Assembly: GCA_029821735.1 (NCBI GenBank) | Contig: JALGSU010000015.1 | Span: 1 to 64,000, forward strand | DNA from: Candidatus Zipacnadia bacterium | Lineage (GTDB): Bacteria > Armatimonadota > Zipacnadia > Zipacnadales > UBA5352 | Direction of reading: 5' to 3' | Length of the DNA stretch: 64,000 nt | Shown: piece after piece, positions 9,451 through 18,978 of the stretch | Position numbering within the stretch: position 1 is the stretch's first letter | How the letters are laid out: every line of letters begins with the position of its first letter | Translations under genes and position numbers: made by a program | The notes under the pieces: generated by a model | Databases searched by the model: none | Seen by the model: only the letters and a program-made list of their open reading frames with translations | Told to the model about the DNA's origin: nothing

Positions 9451-10530
9451 ATGGCCAAGTGCAAAACCAGACGACTGGGCATCCTCACCGCCGGAGGCGA
9501 TTGTCCCGGTCTGAACGCCGCAATCCGCTCGGTGGGCAAGGCAGCCCTCGGGACCTACGCCATGGAGGTCGTCGGCATCCCTGACGGTTTCGCAGGGCTG
9601 ATCGAGAACCGCTGGCGCCTGCTCGGCATGCCGGATCTGTCAGGCATATTGGCGCAGGGCGGGACCTTGCTGCGGACCAGCCGCGTCAAGCCCGACAAGT
9701 ACGAGCTTGCTGATGGCAGAGTCACGGACATGACGGGAGCGGCGGCCGAAAGCTACAAGAACATGGCGCTCGATTGCCTCGTCTGCCTCGGCGGCGGTGG
9801 CACGCAAAAGAATGCCATGAACCTGATGAAGAAGGGCGGCATGAACGTCATCACGCTGCCTAAGACCATCGACAACGACATCTGGGGCACCGACGTATGC
9901 TTTGGCTTCGACACAGCGGTCAACATCGCGACTGAAGCGATTGACCGCTTGCACAGCACGGCTGACAGCCACCGGCGCATTATGGTGCTTGAGCTCATGG
10001 GCAACAAAACGGGGTGGTTGGCACTCGCCGCCGGGATCGCGGGTGGTGCAGATGCCATTCTCATTCCCGAGATACCCTACGACATGGAAGCCGTGGCCGA
10101 GAGCATCCGCGAGCGAGATCGGCGCGGCAAGCGCTTCAGCATCGTCGCTGTGGCCGAGGGCGCCCGTCCCGCGAAGGGCACGATCAGCGGCGACGATGTC
10201 CAGGACGCTGACGAGACCCATCACGTCGCCACGCAGGTTGGCCGCCGCTTGGAGAACCTGACCGGCATCGAGGCGCGCGTGACCGTGCTCGGCCACGTGC
10301 AGCGCGGCGGCTCACCCACCCCCACCGATCGGATTCTCGCCACACGCCTCGGCACCGCGGCGGCTGATGCGCTCGCAGCGGGGACCTACGGGGTGCTCAT
10401 CGCCGCGCGTGGGGACACCTGGGAGGCGGTGCCACTCGCCGATGTCGCGGGGAAGCGCCGTTTCGTGCCGCTCGATCACGACATGGTCACGAGTGCCCGC
10501 CGCATCGGCACGTGCATGGGTGACGAGTAA
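9451..10530 (+). CDS. pfkA: 6-phosphofructokinase
   Basis: A 359-residue enzyme that phosphorylates fructose 6-phosphate in glycolysis, in the cytoplasm. [12 protein letters not shown] at residues 15-26 is the nucleotide-binding start of the family. TLPKTIDND at 136-143 contains the catalytic Asp (141), and [14 protein letters not shown] lies in the C-terminal half. I prefer ATG 9451, preceded by AGGAG, over an in-frame GTG at 9415. Positions equivalent to E. coli 103, 104 and 124 are Gly, Gly and Lys. Gly104 with Lys124 fits the group III or mixed-substrate clade, so ATP versus pyrophosphate as phosphoryl donor cannot be settled by eye. The stop is three bases before the next start, so it is probably co-transcribed with the MFS gene. 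Confidence 0.92.
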   Translation: MAKCKTRRLGILTAGGDCPGLNAAIRSVGKAALGTYAMEVVGIPDGFAGLIENRWRLLGMPDLSGILAQGGTLLRTSRVKPDKYELADGRVTDMTGAAAESYKNMALDCLVCLGGGGTQKNAMNLMKKGGMNVITLPKTIDNDIWGTDVCFGFDTAVNIATEAIDRLHSTADSHRRIMVLELMGNKTGWLALAAGIAGGADAILIPEIPYDMEAVAESIRERDRRGKRFSIVAVAEGARPAKGTISGDDVQDADETHHVATQVGRRLENLTGIEARVTVLGHVQRGGSPTPTDRILATRLGTAAADALAAGTYGVLIAARGDTWEAVPLADVAGKRRFVPLDHDMVTSARRIGTCMGDE

Positions 10531-10533
10531 GCC

Positions 10534-11814
10534 ATGCCTCAGAATCAGGACACTTCGCCCGATGTCCCACCGTCCGCACTGCGACGCGCTCTCAGTTACC
10601 TGGGCCTGAACCGAAGCATTCTCGGTCTGCTGTCCATGGTTGTGCTGGTGGGCATGGGCGAGAAGATGGCGGAGCGGTTCCTGCCACTCTACCTCATGGC
10701 TCTGGGTGGCGGCGCGCTGTCGATCGGGCTGCTCAACGGCCTCGACAATCTCATGTCCGCCCTCTACTCCCTGCCCGGAGGCTACCTTTCCGACCGGCTG
10801 GGTGTGAAGCGTTCCCTGCTCATCTTCAACACGATGGCACTGCTGGGTTTCGCGATCGTCATCGTCTTCCCCGTCTGGCAGGCCGCCATTGTTGGCGCAA
10901 TCCTGTTCATGTCCTGGACGGCCATCTCACTGCCGGCCACCATCAGCCTGATAGCCCAGGTGCTCCCGCAAAGCAAGCGCACGATGGGCGTGTCAGTCCA
11001 CTCTCTGATACGCCGGGTTCCCATGGCGCTCGGTCCGATCGTGGGCGGGCTCTTCATCGGCAAGTGGGGAGAGACGGACGGGGTGCGCCTGGCTTTCATC
11101 TTCGCGTTCGCGATGGGGATCGTGGCGATGGTGCTCCAGCAGCGCCTGATCGTGGATGACCGTCGCCAAGACCCCAACGAGGCAACACGCAAGCTCCGAA
11201 TGCGTGAGCTGTTTGCCGGCATCAGCCGCCCGCTGAGGATGCTGCTCGTTTCGGATATCCTCGTCCGCTTCTGCGAACAGATACCCTACGCTTTTGTGGT
11301 GATCTGGTGCGTGAAGACCATCGCGTCGCCGATAAGCCCAGTGCAGTTCGGACTGCTGACGGCTATCGAGATGGTGACGGCGATGCTGGTTTACATCCCG
11401 GTGGCTCATCTGGCCGGGCGCAGCGCGAAGAAGCCCTTCGTCGTCATCACCTTCGGCTTCTTCACGCTCTTCCCGCTGGTGCTGCTGTACAGCCAGTCAT
11501 TCGGCCTGCTGGTGCTGGCTTTCGTCATCCGCGGGCTGAAGGAGTTCGGCGAGCCCACGCGCAAGGCGCTGATCATGGACCTCGCGCCCGAGGAGCGCAA
11601 AGCCTCGGTCTTCGGATTGTATTACCTGATCCGCGATGCGGTGGTGTCGCTGGCAGCGTTCGGAGGCGCGTTCCTGTGGATGCAGAGCCCTGCCGTCAAT
11701 TTCCTCACGGCCTTCGGCTTCGGCGTCCTCGGGACACTATGGTACGCGATCTACGGCAGTGACCTCGGCAAGCCCGAGACCGCCGGCGAAGACACCGAAA
11801 TTGACGGGCAATGA
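10534..11814 (+). CDS. MFS transporter
   Basis: A 426-residue membrane protein of usual MFS length with about twelve hydrophobic segments. The MFS motif A appears between helices 2 and 3 as GGYLSDRLGVKR, and a basic central loop (about residues 207-230) separates the two halves. It starts three bases after the phosphofructokinase stop, which implies translational coupling. The substrate is not readable; a sugar or drug efflux role is possible. Its stop faces the convergent gene ending at 11841 with only 26 bases between them and no obvious terminator hairpin. Confidence 0.88.
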   Translation: MPQNQDTSPDVPPSALRRALSYLGLNRSILGLLSMVVLVGMGEKMAERFLPLYLMALGGGALSIGLLNGLDNLMSALYSLPGGYLSDRLGVKRSLLIFNTMALLGFAIVIVFPVWQAAIVGAILFMSWTAISLPATISLIAQVLPQSKRTMGVSVHSLIRRVPMALGPIVGGLFIGKWGETDGVRLAFIFAFAMGIVAMVLQQRLIVDDRRQDPNEATRKLRMRELFAGISRPLRMLLVSDILVRFCEQIPYAFVVIWCVKTIASPISPVQFGLLTAIEMVTAMLVYIPVAHLAGRSAKKPFVVITFGFFTLFPLVLLYSQSFGLLVLAFVIRGLKEFGEPTRKALIMDLAPEERKASVFGLYYLIRDAVVSLAAFGGAFLWMQSPAVNFLTAFGFGVLGTLWYAIYGSDLGKPETAGEDTEIDGQ

Positions 11815-11840
11815 GGCGCGCGTGACGAATGCCTCAAGCG

Positions 11841-13331
11841 CTACGTCTGCACGGAGTAGATCACTCCGTCCTCAATCTCAATACGCAGGCTAATCGCGTC
11901 ATACCGATAGTCCTCGGTGGTCAGCCCATCGCCCCATGTCAGCACGTGCGAGTGCGAATCGCCAGTGACCGGTAGACACGCGTTCAGCTCGTACCCCGGC
12001 ACCGGACGACCGAACGGATCGCGCATTTCGGCCTGCAGGCGGCCGTTGATGCACGCGTCGACCGTGATCTTCTCGGCAGACTGGTTGAACCGCTTCAGAG
12101 TCAGACTCCCCACGCAGCGGTCAGTCGCCTGCAAGCCGGCGAAGCGTCCCTTCGGGATCTCCGCCAACATCGTTTCCTGCCTGGCCTCCGTCACGCCCGG
12201 CGGGAGCTGCTTCTTGAACTTGTAGTTGTGCGCGGTGTTGCCGCCACGATACAGAAGCAGCCAATGGTCGCCACGGTCGATCAAGCGATTCGTCGCGTAT
12301 ACGTGCATATGATCCACGTCCGCCACCCCGCCACGCGGAACCCAGCCGCCACGCAGCGGACGCTCCCACCGATGCGTGTCTCGCGAGAAGCACAATTCCA
12401 GGTCCATCGTCTGCTCCCAGCACCGATAGTTACCCAACATCCCGATGTTCCAGTCACCGTCAGGCTGCACAGCGAGGTAGTAGAACTCCTGATGCAGCGG
12501 GTCATGCTCATCGGGCATGATGATCATCTCAGGATCGGACCACGCGATCCCGTCCGGGCTCTCTCGGCGATGTATAGTCCGGCTGACGCCCGGCGCGTTG
12601 TCGTGGGGAGTGCGATGATCGGAGTCGTCCGGTACCGGCACCAGCCAGACCGAGTACATCTCGAAGAGCCGAGTCTGCTCGTTGTAGTAGACGTAGGTCG
12701 CGTCATTGCTGCGCAGCCGCTTCGCCGCCATCCAGTCCATCGTGCGATCGGCCGCGAACTTGTCTTCCGTGTTTGCCTGCGTAAGCCCGGCGACGCGCGA
12801 GTTCTGCCCCAGCTCACGATCTGCCGGATGCATGATGTGGGGCATGTCGAGGTCGATCACCCGCCATGCGATACCGTCCTCGCTGGTGGCGGCCACGTAG
12901 GGCATCCGGCCAACATCGTGACCGTGCCACCAGAACCACATCCGCCAGTCGCCCTCACCCAGTCGCAGAACCTGCGGCTGCGTGATACTCACACCATCAG
13001 GCATGCCTTCGGGCCATATCCAGTTCGTATCCTCACCACCGAACTGCATTTGCCCGAGATCTGGTTTGCTCCAGCGCACGCCGTCCTCAGACTCGGCAAA
13101 TGCCAGTCGAAGCAGGCGGTCCTCTTCGGGATGCCCACCAGAATAGTACAGGCGATATCCACCGCCCGGCATCTCAACCACGGCACCCGCGAAGACAGAG
13201 GAACGCTCCAGGTCGCAGGCGCGCTCCTCCATGCGGGCGATGCCCAGCTTATGGACCGGTCCGGGGACAAGATTCAGGTTCTGGCGGCACTCGAGGTCCT
13301 GGTCGTCGTAGAAATGCACGCGCCTTAACAT
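11841..13331 (-). CDS. GH32/GH43-like five-bladed beta-propeller protein
   Basis: A 496-residue protein. ATG 13331 is chosen because GGAGG lies 7 bases upstream; an in-frame extension upstream is not protein-like. Repeated propeller-type turns occur along the chain: SEDGVRWSKPD, TSEDGIAWRVID, SPDGIAWSDPE and SRDTHRWERP. The last 120 residues form a beta-sandwich (LQAEMRDPFGRPVPGY). The layout and C-terminus resemble the protein at 57852-59201, so the two are probably distant paralogues. No signal peptide is visible, unlike its paralogue. A glycosidase or phosphorylase role on beta-linked sugars is possible but unproven. It is the last gene of the minus-strand block that begins at 26681. Confidence 0.65.
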   Translation of the reverse strand: MLRRVHFYDDQDLECRQNLNLVPGPVHKLGIARMEERACDLERSSVFAGAVVEMPGGGYRLYYSGGHPEEDRLLRLAFAESEDGVRWSKPDLGQMQFGGEDTNWIWPEGMPDGVSITQPQVLRLGEGDWRMWFWWHGHDVGRMPYVAATSEDGIAWRVIDLDMPHIMHPADRELGQNSRVAGLTQANTEDKFAADRTMDWMAAKRLRSNDATYVYYNEQTRLFEMYSVWLVPVPDDSDHRTPHDNAPGVSRTIHRRESPDGIAWSDPEMIIMPDEHDPLHQEFYYLAVQPDGDWNIGMLGNYRCWEQTMDLELCFSRDTHRWERPLRGGWVPRGGVADVDHMHVYATNRLIDRGDHWLLLYRGGNTAHNYKFKKQLPPGVTEARQETMLAEIPKGRFAGLQATDRCVGSLTLKRFNQSAEKITVDACINGRLQAEMRDPFGRPVPGYELNACLPVTGDSHSHVLTWGDGLTTEDYRYDAISLRIEIEDGVIYSVQT

Positions 13332-13389
13332 GTTCCGACCTCCGGCGATCCTCAGTGATTGGTCATGGCACTCAGGTGGCGCTTGCTCC

Positions 13390-16083
13390 CTACCGCTCCC
13401 CGCCCAGGTCGACTGCATCGATCGTCTCAGCCAGGTCGCCGCCGGTGGGCAGAATGGTCGAGTAGACCATCAGCACACTCTCGTGGTGGACCGTGGCCGG
13501 GCCGCGTGGGAAGCGGAACATCTGCCCCAGCACCGGCAGATTCCCGAGCACCGGGATCGCCCGGTCACCGCGCGCGTGACTGGTCTGTAGACTGAAACTT
13601 GACAACGCGAACAGGTCCAGAGCCCTGACATAGACGCTGGTGCGTGCCGTGTGCTGTGCGACGCGCGACAGTGGCGGCGGTCCAGTCTCCTGGTTCGTCC
13701 CGGCGTCATCGTGCGAGACCGTGAAGTCGATCGCGACCTCGGCTGCGGAACCGCCGGGGAGGATGTGCGGAGTGAAGGACAGTTGGGCCCCCTCCGTCAG
13801 AGCACTCCACATCTCAGTGTCCCTGCCGAGCTCCATCGCCAGCGCCAACAGGCGGCCACCAGGGAGGTCAGCGCCGTCATCCACGCCCCCATCGTACCCA
13901 GACATCGGCGCCACCTGATTACTGCCTGCCTCCAGTCCGGCCCCGCCGGACGCTGACGTTCCCGTCGTCTGCACGTTGCCTATCGCGCCGCTCGAGCGCA
14001 GTATGTTGGTCGCTGAGCGGACGTCCGCGTCCGTGCCCACCACCATCAGGCTTGTCTTGCCGGCAGTCTGCACCGGCCAGACCTGCACCTCGGGCAGAAT
14101 CTGCTGGATGCGCATCGGCCACTCATCCAAGTCTCCGCCGCCCATAGCCTTGACATCCAACTCTATCCTGACAACTCGCCGCACCGGATCTCGCTGCGAA
14201 CTCGGTGGCATGATCCCGCCCAATGCCCGACTGAACTCCTCCGACCGGTAGAGCGTCTCGCTGTCGAGCTGCGGGGATTTGCTGACCTCAAAGTAGCTCA
14301 GCGCACTCCCCACCACCTCCGCCTCGGTACCAGACAGCACGGAGATGCTGGTGCGACTGGTCGAGCCCAGACCACTGCGCCCGCCATCGCTGACGATCTG
14401 GCGCAGCTCGGCCTCCAGGGGCCGCAGGAAAAGCGTCTGCATGTCCAGGGCCAGCGCCTGCTCCGCGTCCTGCAGGGCCGCCTGAGCATCGGCGGCTCGT
14501 TTGCGCAACTGATCGGGCGAGACACGGTTCCAGTTGCGGCCCAACTCGTGGTGCATGCCCATGAAGCCGGAGATGCTGTCGGAAAGCGTACGAGCGTATT
14601 CCTCGTCGCCAAACCTGGCCAGCAGGCGCCGAGGGAGGATAGCTTCAGCGTCTGGGACCGACCGCGGCGCGTGCCCTCGCTCTGCGAGCTCACGCGTCAG
14701 TTCACCCAGCAACTGGCCAATAGGCTCGTCACCCGTGCCATCATGCGCGACCATTTCGGCCCACGCGGTAATTGCCTCGGGATCCTCCCGAAGCAGATCG
14801 ATCAGCCACGGGCCGAGGCGATTGCACAAACCGCGGGCCAGCGCCTGCTGCCTGCCCTCCATGGCCCCCACACCGGCGAGGCCGAGCAAACCGCTCGCGT
14901 CAATGGCCACCCCGAGTCTCGACGGCTCTTCATCTTCAGCCACTGGGGCTTCCCCTGCCACGATCGCGCCCTCCGGCGCGGTGATGATCGTCGCAAGGGT
15001 TTCGGTCAGTGACAGCGGATGTCGGCCACGCGCCGATGGCGTCAGCAGGAAGCGGGACCCATGCTCCTGTATCCCCGATCCCGTGATGATATTGTCGATG
15101 TCAGTGAGTGCGTTGAAATCGGCCGCATCGGCCAGCCCGATCTTGGTGTCATCGATCAGGTCCTGGTTCGCCTCAAGCTGGTCACGGGCGAAGCCCTCGA
15201 GTTGGAGGATGTACCCGCGAATGAGCCGCGAAACCACCTGGATACGGTCACGCGCCTGGGCCGCGCGCTCGGCGACGTCTTCAGCGTTGCGCCCGCTGAT
15301 CTGAAACGCCCAGATGTCCAGGCGCACCTCCGGCTGAGGAACATCGAGGGTCGCGATCACGCGCTTGATGTTCTGGACCTCGCCCCTCGGCCCGCTGATG
15401 ATCAGCACAGGCGGCCCGTACGGATCGTCGCTCGCCAGCACGCTGGTATCCTGCGCTATCGTCGGCGGCAGTTGCGTCAGCAGAGACTGCAGCGACTGCG
15501 GATTTCGCACATAGTAAAGGCGCACGGTCTCGCAGACAGCCTCCGATTCATCTATGGCGGCCCCGGTCTGCGCGAGCAACGCCGCTCCCTCGGCGATCTG
15601 CGACTGACTGCCACGTAGCAGCACGAAGTCACCGTGGTATTCCCACTCCGGCGCATTGGGATCTTCATCGAAGCCCTGCAAGACCGCCAGGTCTGCGTCC
15701 GGCTGCAGCGGCACCACGTGAGTGGTCTCCGCAGGTTCGCCAGCGGGCGCGAGGTTCTCGAGAATCTCGCGCGAGACCTGACGCTCATGTTCGCTGCCAT
15801 ACACCGCAACCCGATCGCCCGAGCGGACAATGAAGAACCCCATGCCCTCGTACTCACCTGTGAAGGCGGGCACGAGCGCGTTGATAACGTTCTCAACATC
15901 CACCGGGTCAGCGGCCCCCACGTCTACCCACTCGACCGCCCGCTCGACCGGAGCCATCTCACCGAACTCATCGGGTTCCTGCGCCATCGCGGTCACGGCG
16001 CACACTGCCGCCGCCAGAACCGCGATCACGAATATCAACGCGGGTCCGAGCATCGCGTCTCGTCTCAAGTGCATGGGGATCAT
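13390..16083 (-). CDS. Secretin-like outer-membrane pore protein (GspD/PilQ family)
   Basis: An 897-residue secreted protein with a signal peptide (residues 1-35, ending AVTAMAQ). The N-terminal third holds secretin N-type modules, including RLYYVRNPQSLQSLLTQL and then IKRVIATLDVPQPEVRLDIW. The C-terminal 170 residues carry the secretin core: LSFTPHILPGGSAAEVAIDF, then IPVLGNLPVLGQMFR, the conserved end of the pore domain. About 400 residues of Ala- and Glu-rich sequence separate the two parts, which is longer than usual. Together with the pseudopilin (28152) and the STN-like protein (28757) it suggests type II secretion or type IV pilus machinery. A perfect hairpin lies just upstream at 16106-16137. 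ATG 16074 is an alternative start. Confidence 0.75.
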   Translation of the reverse strand: MIPMHLRRDAMLGPALIFVIAVLAAAVCAVTAMAQEPDEFGEMAPVERAVEWVDVGAADPVDVENVINALVPAFTGEYEGMGFFIVRSGDRVAVYGSEHERQVSREILENLAPAGEPAETTHVVPLQPDADLAVLQGFDEDPNAPEWEYHGDFVLLRGSQSQIAEGAALLAQTGAAIDESEAVCETVRLYYVRNPQSLQSLLTQLPPTIAQDTSVLASDDPYGPPVLIISGPRGEVQNIKRVIATLDVPQPEVRLDIWAFQISGRNAEDVAERAAQARDRIQVVSRLIRGYILQLEGFARDQLEANQDLIDDTKIGLADAADFNALTDIDNIITGSGIQEHGSRFLLTPSARGRHPLSLTETLATIITAPEGAIVAGEAPVAEDEEPSRLGVAIDASGLLGLAGVGAMEGRQQALARGLCNRLGPWLIDLLREDPEAITAWAEMVAHDGTGDEPIGQLLGELTRELAERGHAPRSVPDAEAILPRRLLARFGDEEYARTLSDSISGFMGMHHELGRNWNRVSPDQLRKRAADAQAALQDAEQALALDMQTLFLRPLEAELRQIVSDGGRSGLGSTSRTSISVLSGTEAEVVGSALSYFEVSKSPQLDSETLYRSEEFSRALGGIMPPSSQRDPVRRVVRIELDVKAMGGGDLDEWPMRIQQILPEVQVWPVQTAGKTSLMVVGTDADVRSATNILRSSGAIGNVQTTGTSASGGAGLEAGSNQVAPMSGYDGGVDDGADLPGGRLLALAMELGRDTEMWSALTEGAQLSFTPHILPGGSAAEVAIDFTVSHDDAGTNQETGPPPLSRVAQHTARTSVYVRALDLFALSSFSLQTSHARGDRAIPVLGNLPVLGQMFRFPRGPATVHHESVLMVYSTILPTGGDLAETIDAVDLGGER

Positions 16084-16105
16084 CTGCCTCGTCTCTTCTA
16101 CTCAA

Positions 16106-16137
16106 CGGTGGTTCACCGCAAATGCGGTGAACCACCG
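16106..16137. terminator. Perfect 15-bp hairpin between two minus-strand genes
   Basis: Positions 16106-16120 and 16123-16137 are exact reverse complements separated only by AA. The hairpin lies between the end of the DUF4838 gene (16191) and the start of the secretin-like gene (16083). No T-run follows on the minus strand, so it may be a weak terminator, an mRNA-stabilising stem or a REP-like element. Confidence 0.6.
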
Positions 16138-16190
16138 GCGTCAGGCACGCGATGTCCGACGTCTCGACCTGAGGAGGAGTTCCGCTCAGG

Positions 16191-18476
16191 CTACTGCTTC
16201 ACTATCCAGATGCGATCCACCCAGACGGCCTCAATGTTGTCCGGATTCATCGCTGGCGCCACATAGATATACATCTGCTCACTAAGCGAACCGGTCATGA
16301 TCTCGTAAGTCTGGTACTGACCGTCAACATCGGCGCACGCCACGCCGCCGTAGCCCACAGTCACCTTGTTTTGCACATCATAGACCCCGAACGTGAACGC
16401 CCCGCCCTCCTCGCCCTTCTTCTCGCAGCGAATCGAGGCGTAGACCTTCCAGGTTGCATCTGTATCCAGACCCCGGATGGAGGTGGGTTGCTGAGCCGCC
16501 CACTCATTGTGGTGGCCACCCATGCGCGCGGCAGCCTTGTCCGACGCCAGATCGTCGTGCTTAAGTTCCGCCCACTCGCCCTCGTGCGCCAGGCGGAAGC
16601 TCGAATCCTGCATGTCGATGTACTCGCCGAACTCAAGATCCTCGCAGCCTGGCGGCGGTCCGGAGGCCACTCGCCCTATGTCCGCCATGCGCAGCTTCAG
16701 CGTCTCGATACCACGCCCTTCGCCGATGGCCGTCACACCGTTCTCCGCAGCCACACGGAAGAACTCCTCAGCGTTGACGTTCGGGTCGTGGGACAGTGGC
16801 CACTCCACGCCAGTGAGCGCCGCCTCGCGCTCCAAGTCGAACCAGCGCCGCGCCCAGACATAGCGGATGGGCAAGTGAGCCACTTGAACACGCGGGAGCA
16901 CGTCGGGGTCATCGGCCACAAGTGCCTCGGCCTGGGTGAAGAGCCTCTCCGCCTCGACGAGGAGGTCCAGCGTGAGGAAAGGGGCGTTCGGCTGCTGGGC
17001 GTAATGCATGTAGCCCCCCCACTCATCGGCTGTGTCGTGCAGCAGCGTGATGTATTCCATGATTGGCGGTGCCGCCGCGCCGTAGTAGCCGTTCACAAAC
17101 TCCTCAATGAGCGCCCCATCGTCCAGATCCGGATTCCACAGCAGTTTCGCGATCACCCACGAACGCAGTGGGGCGAACTCCGCACCATACGAGTGGTATG
17201 CCCCCTGCTCGAAGACGCCCTTCACACCGTGATCGACGAAGAAGCGGATGTTCGGCCCGAGCACTCGCAGGTTCGGGTGGGGCAGCAGATAGTGGCTGAA
17301 ATTCGTGGTGTAGTCCCAGATGTAGAGGCGGTCGGAGAGCTTCGACCATGCGCGGATGTCGTCGCCGAAGGTGCTGTTCTCTGGCGCCGACAGTGGATGC
17401 AGGAAGCTGCACTCGATGCTGCATAGACGGATGATGACGTTCGGAAGTGGCTTGATGGTCGCCGTCGCAGGTCGAGTGTACTGGTAGGCCAGCGTGTCGA
17501 CCGCCACGTCCGGGTATTTCTCCGCGACCTTCTCGGCAACATAGTTCACCGCCGCGAGCAACGGCCCCATCGGTGAGCCCTCGGCCTGCTCCAACGCGGT
17601 GCATTCATCACAGTGGCAGTAGACGCGGCTGTCGTTTTGGGATACGGAGATGATCTCGCCCTCGGGATGCTCCTCGATCCACTCGAAGACGCGCTCCACC
17701 AGGAAGTCCTTGAGCTCGGGATTCGTCAGGCACAGTCCCGTGCGCTGGGCGTTGTCGTTGGTGCGCCGCTCGCCATCGATCAACGCGAACCATTCTGGAT
17801 GCGCCTCGAAGTGCTCCGCGGGATTCACCAGTTGCGCGAAGGTGTGCACGAAGTTCCCCACGTAGCTGACGTTCCCGCCGTGCACTTCGTCCAGTCGCGT
17901 CTGCTTGCCGTTGTTCTTGTTGCGCACGGCCCAGTCTTTGTCAGCGAACGCGTCGTACCAGAAGGTCTCGCGGTATTCAAGCGTCGGCACATAGCGAACG
18001 TGGAGGTCGGGGATCACGAGCGTAGGTTTCGCGGGGATGTGGGTCGCGTTGACCGCCCACCAGCGGATACCTGCCTCGCTCTCCAGGAATTCATACACCG
18101 CATACAGCGTTCCACGCGGACGATCCCCCGCGAGAATCAGGCGCTCCCCTCGCGTCTCAATGATAATACCATCGGCCCCAAGGCCGTCAATGTCCAGGTC
18201 GGGCGCCACCTTTGCGGCCAGGTCCGGCCCCACAACTATCGCGCGCTCGATGTCAACGGCGCCAGTCTCGAGCAGAGGGTACTCAGCGCCTGTGACCTGA
18301 CCTAGGAAGGTCTGCAGCTCCGCCGCCGCGCGCTTTTCGGCCAAGGTCGCATCAGGATCCACTACAATCGTGTAGTCGGTCTGCCCGTTCGCGGCGAGGG
18401 TCATCTCGGCCCCGGCTGCGCCGCAGGTGACTGCGAGCAAACCAATCAGTATGACTGTGAGCGCTGTCCTCAACAT
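16191..18476 (-). CDS. Secreted DUF4838 protein with alpha-glucuronidase-like N-domain
   Basis: A 761-residue protein. ATG 18476 follows GGAGG and begins a signal peptide (MLRTALTVILIGLLAVTCGAAGA). Residues about 30-140 (AEKRAAAELQTFLGQVTGAEYP, then RGTLYAVYEFLESEAGIRWW) resemble the N-terminal domain shared with GH67 alpha-glucuronidases and hexosaminidases. The centre has the DUF4838 pattern, including ISVSQNDSRVYCHCDEC and DTLAYQYTRPA. The last 150 residues look like a carbohydrate-binding beta-sandwich. A glycosidase acting on acidic polysaccharide is plausible but not shown. MsrA ends 25 bases upstream. Confidence 0.85.
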   Translation of the reverse strand: MLRTALTVILIGLLAVTCGAAGAEMTLAANGQTDYTIVVDPDATLAEKRAAAELQTFLGQVTGAEYPLLETGAVDIERAIVVGPDLAAKVAPDLDIDGLGADGIIIETRGERLILAGDRPRGTLYAVYEFLESEAGIRWWAVNATHIPAKPTLVIPDLHVRYVPTLEYRETFWYDAFADKDWAVRNKNNGKQTRLDEVHGGNVSYVGNFVHTFAQLVNPAEHFEAHPEWFALIDGERRTNDNAQRTGLCLTNPELKDFLVERVFEWIEEHPEGEIISVSQNDSRVYCHCDECTALEQAEGSPMGPLLAAVNYVAEKVAEKYPDVAVDTLAYQYTRPATATIKPLPNVIIRLCSIECSFLHPLSAPENSTFGDDIRAWSKLSDRLYIWDYTTNFSHYLLPHPNLRVLGPNIRFFVDHGVKGVFEQGAYHSYGAEFAPLRSWVIAKLLWNPDLDDGALIEEFVNGYYGAAAPPIMEYITLLHDTADEWGGYMHYAQQPNAPFLTLDLLVEAERLFTQAEALVADDPDVLPRVQVAHLPIRYVWARRWFDLEREAALTGVEWPLSHDPNVNAEEFFRVAAENGVTAIGEGRGIETLKLRMADIGRVASGPPPGCEDLEFGEYIDMQDSSFRLAHEGEWAELKHDDLASDKAAARMGGHHNEWAAQQPTSIRGLDTDATWKVYASIRCEKKGEEGGAFTFGVYDVQNKVTVGYGGVACADVDGQYQTYEIMTGSLSEQMYIYVAPAMNPDNIEAVWVDRIWIVKQ

Positions 18477-18501
18477 GCTGTGGCCTCCGTTGACGTCTGA
18501 G

Positions 18502-18978
18502 CTAGCGGTGACAGGTGGGCACAATGCCCTTCTTCTCGAAGTACTGCTGGTGGTATTCCTCAGCGGGCCAGAAAGCTGCCGCGGGGCCAATCGTCGTGGC
18601 AATGGGTCGCTGGAAGGCTCCCGAGTCGTCCAGAGCTCTCTTGGACGCCAGCGCCATCACTTCCTGCTCAGGGGTGTGGGTGAAGATTGCCGAGCGGTAT
18701 TGGCTGCCAACATCCGGCCCCTGGCGATTCACGAGTGTCGGGTCATGCAACTCCCAGAACAGGTCAAGAAGCTCCTCGTACGATATCTCATCGGGATCGT
18801 AGGTGACCTGAACCACTTCGGCATGCCCGGTGCGGTCAGAGCAGACCTCACGATAGGTCGGGTTGTCCTTCCCGCCACCCATGTAACCCACCGAGGTATC
18901 CGTCACGCCTTCCGTCTGCCGGAAAGTGTACTCTACTCCCCAGAAACACCCAGCCCCGAACGTTGCTTTCTCAGTCAT
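18502..18978 (-). CDS. msrA: Peptide-methionine (S)-S-oxide reductase
   Basis: A 158-residue enzyme that reduces methionine sulfoxide in proteins. The catalytic motif GCFWG is at residues 10-14 (Cys11). [24 protein letters not shown] and [19 protein letters not shown] are hallmarks of MsrA. The C-terminal IVPTCHR may supply a resolving cysteine. I choose ATG 18978, preceded by GGGAGAGG, because it starts right at the family's usual N-terminus. Oddly, the frame is open upstream without a stop and runs into the tail of a CBM9-like domain, so the two could be read as one polypeptide. No signal peptide is present in the MsrA part. Confidence 0.93.
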   Translation of the reverse strand: MTEKATFGAGCFWGVEYTFRQTEGVTDTSVGYMGGGKDNPTYREVCSDRTGHAEVVQVTYDPDEISYEELLDLFWELHDPTLVNRQGPDVGSQYRSAIFTHTPEQEVMALASKRALDDSGAFQRPIATTIGPAAAFWPAEEYHQQYFEKKGIVPTCHR

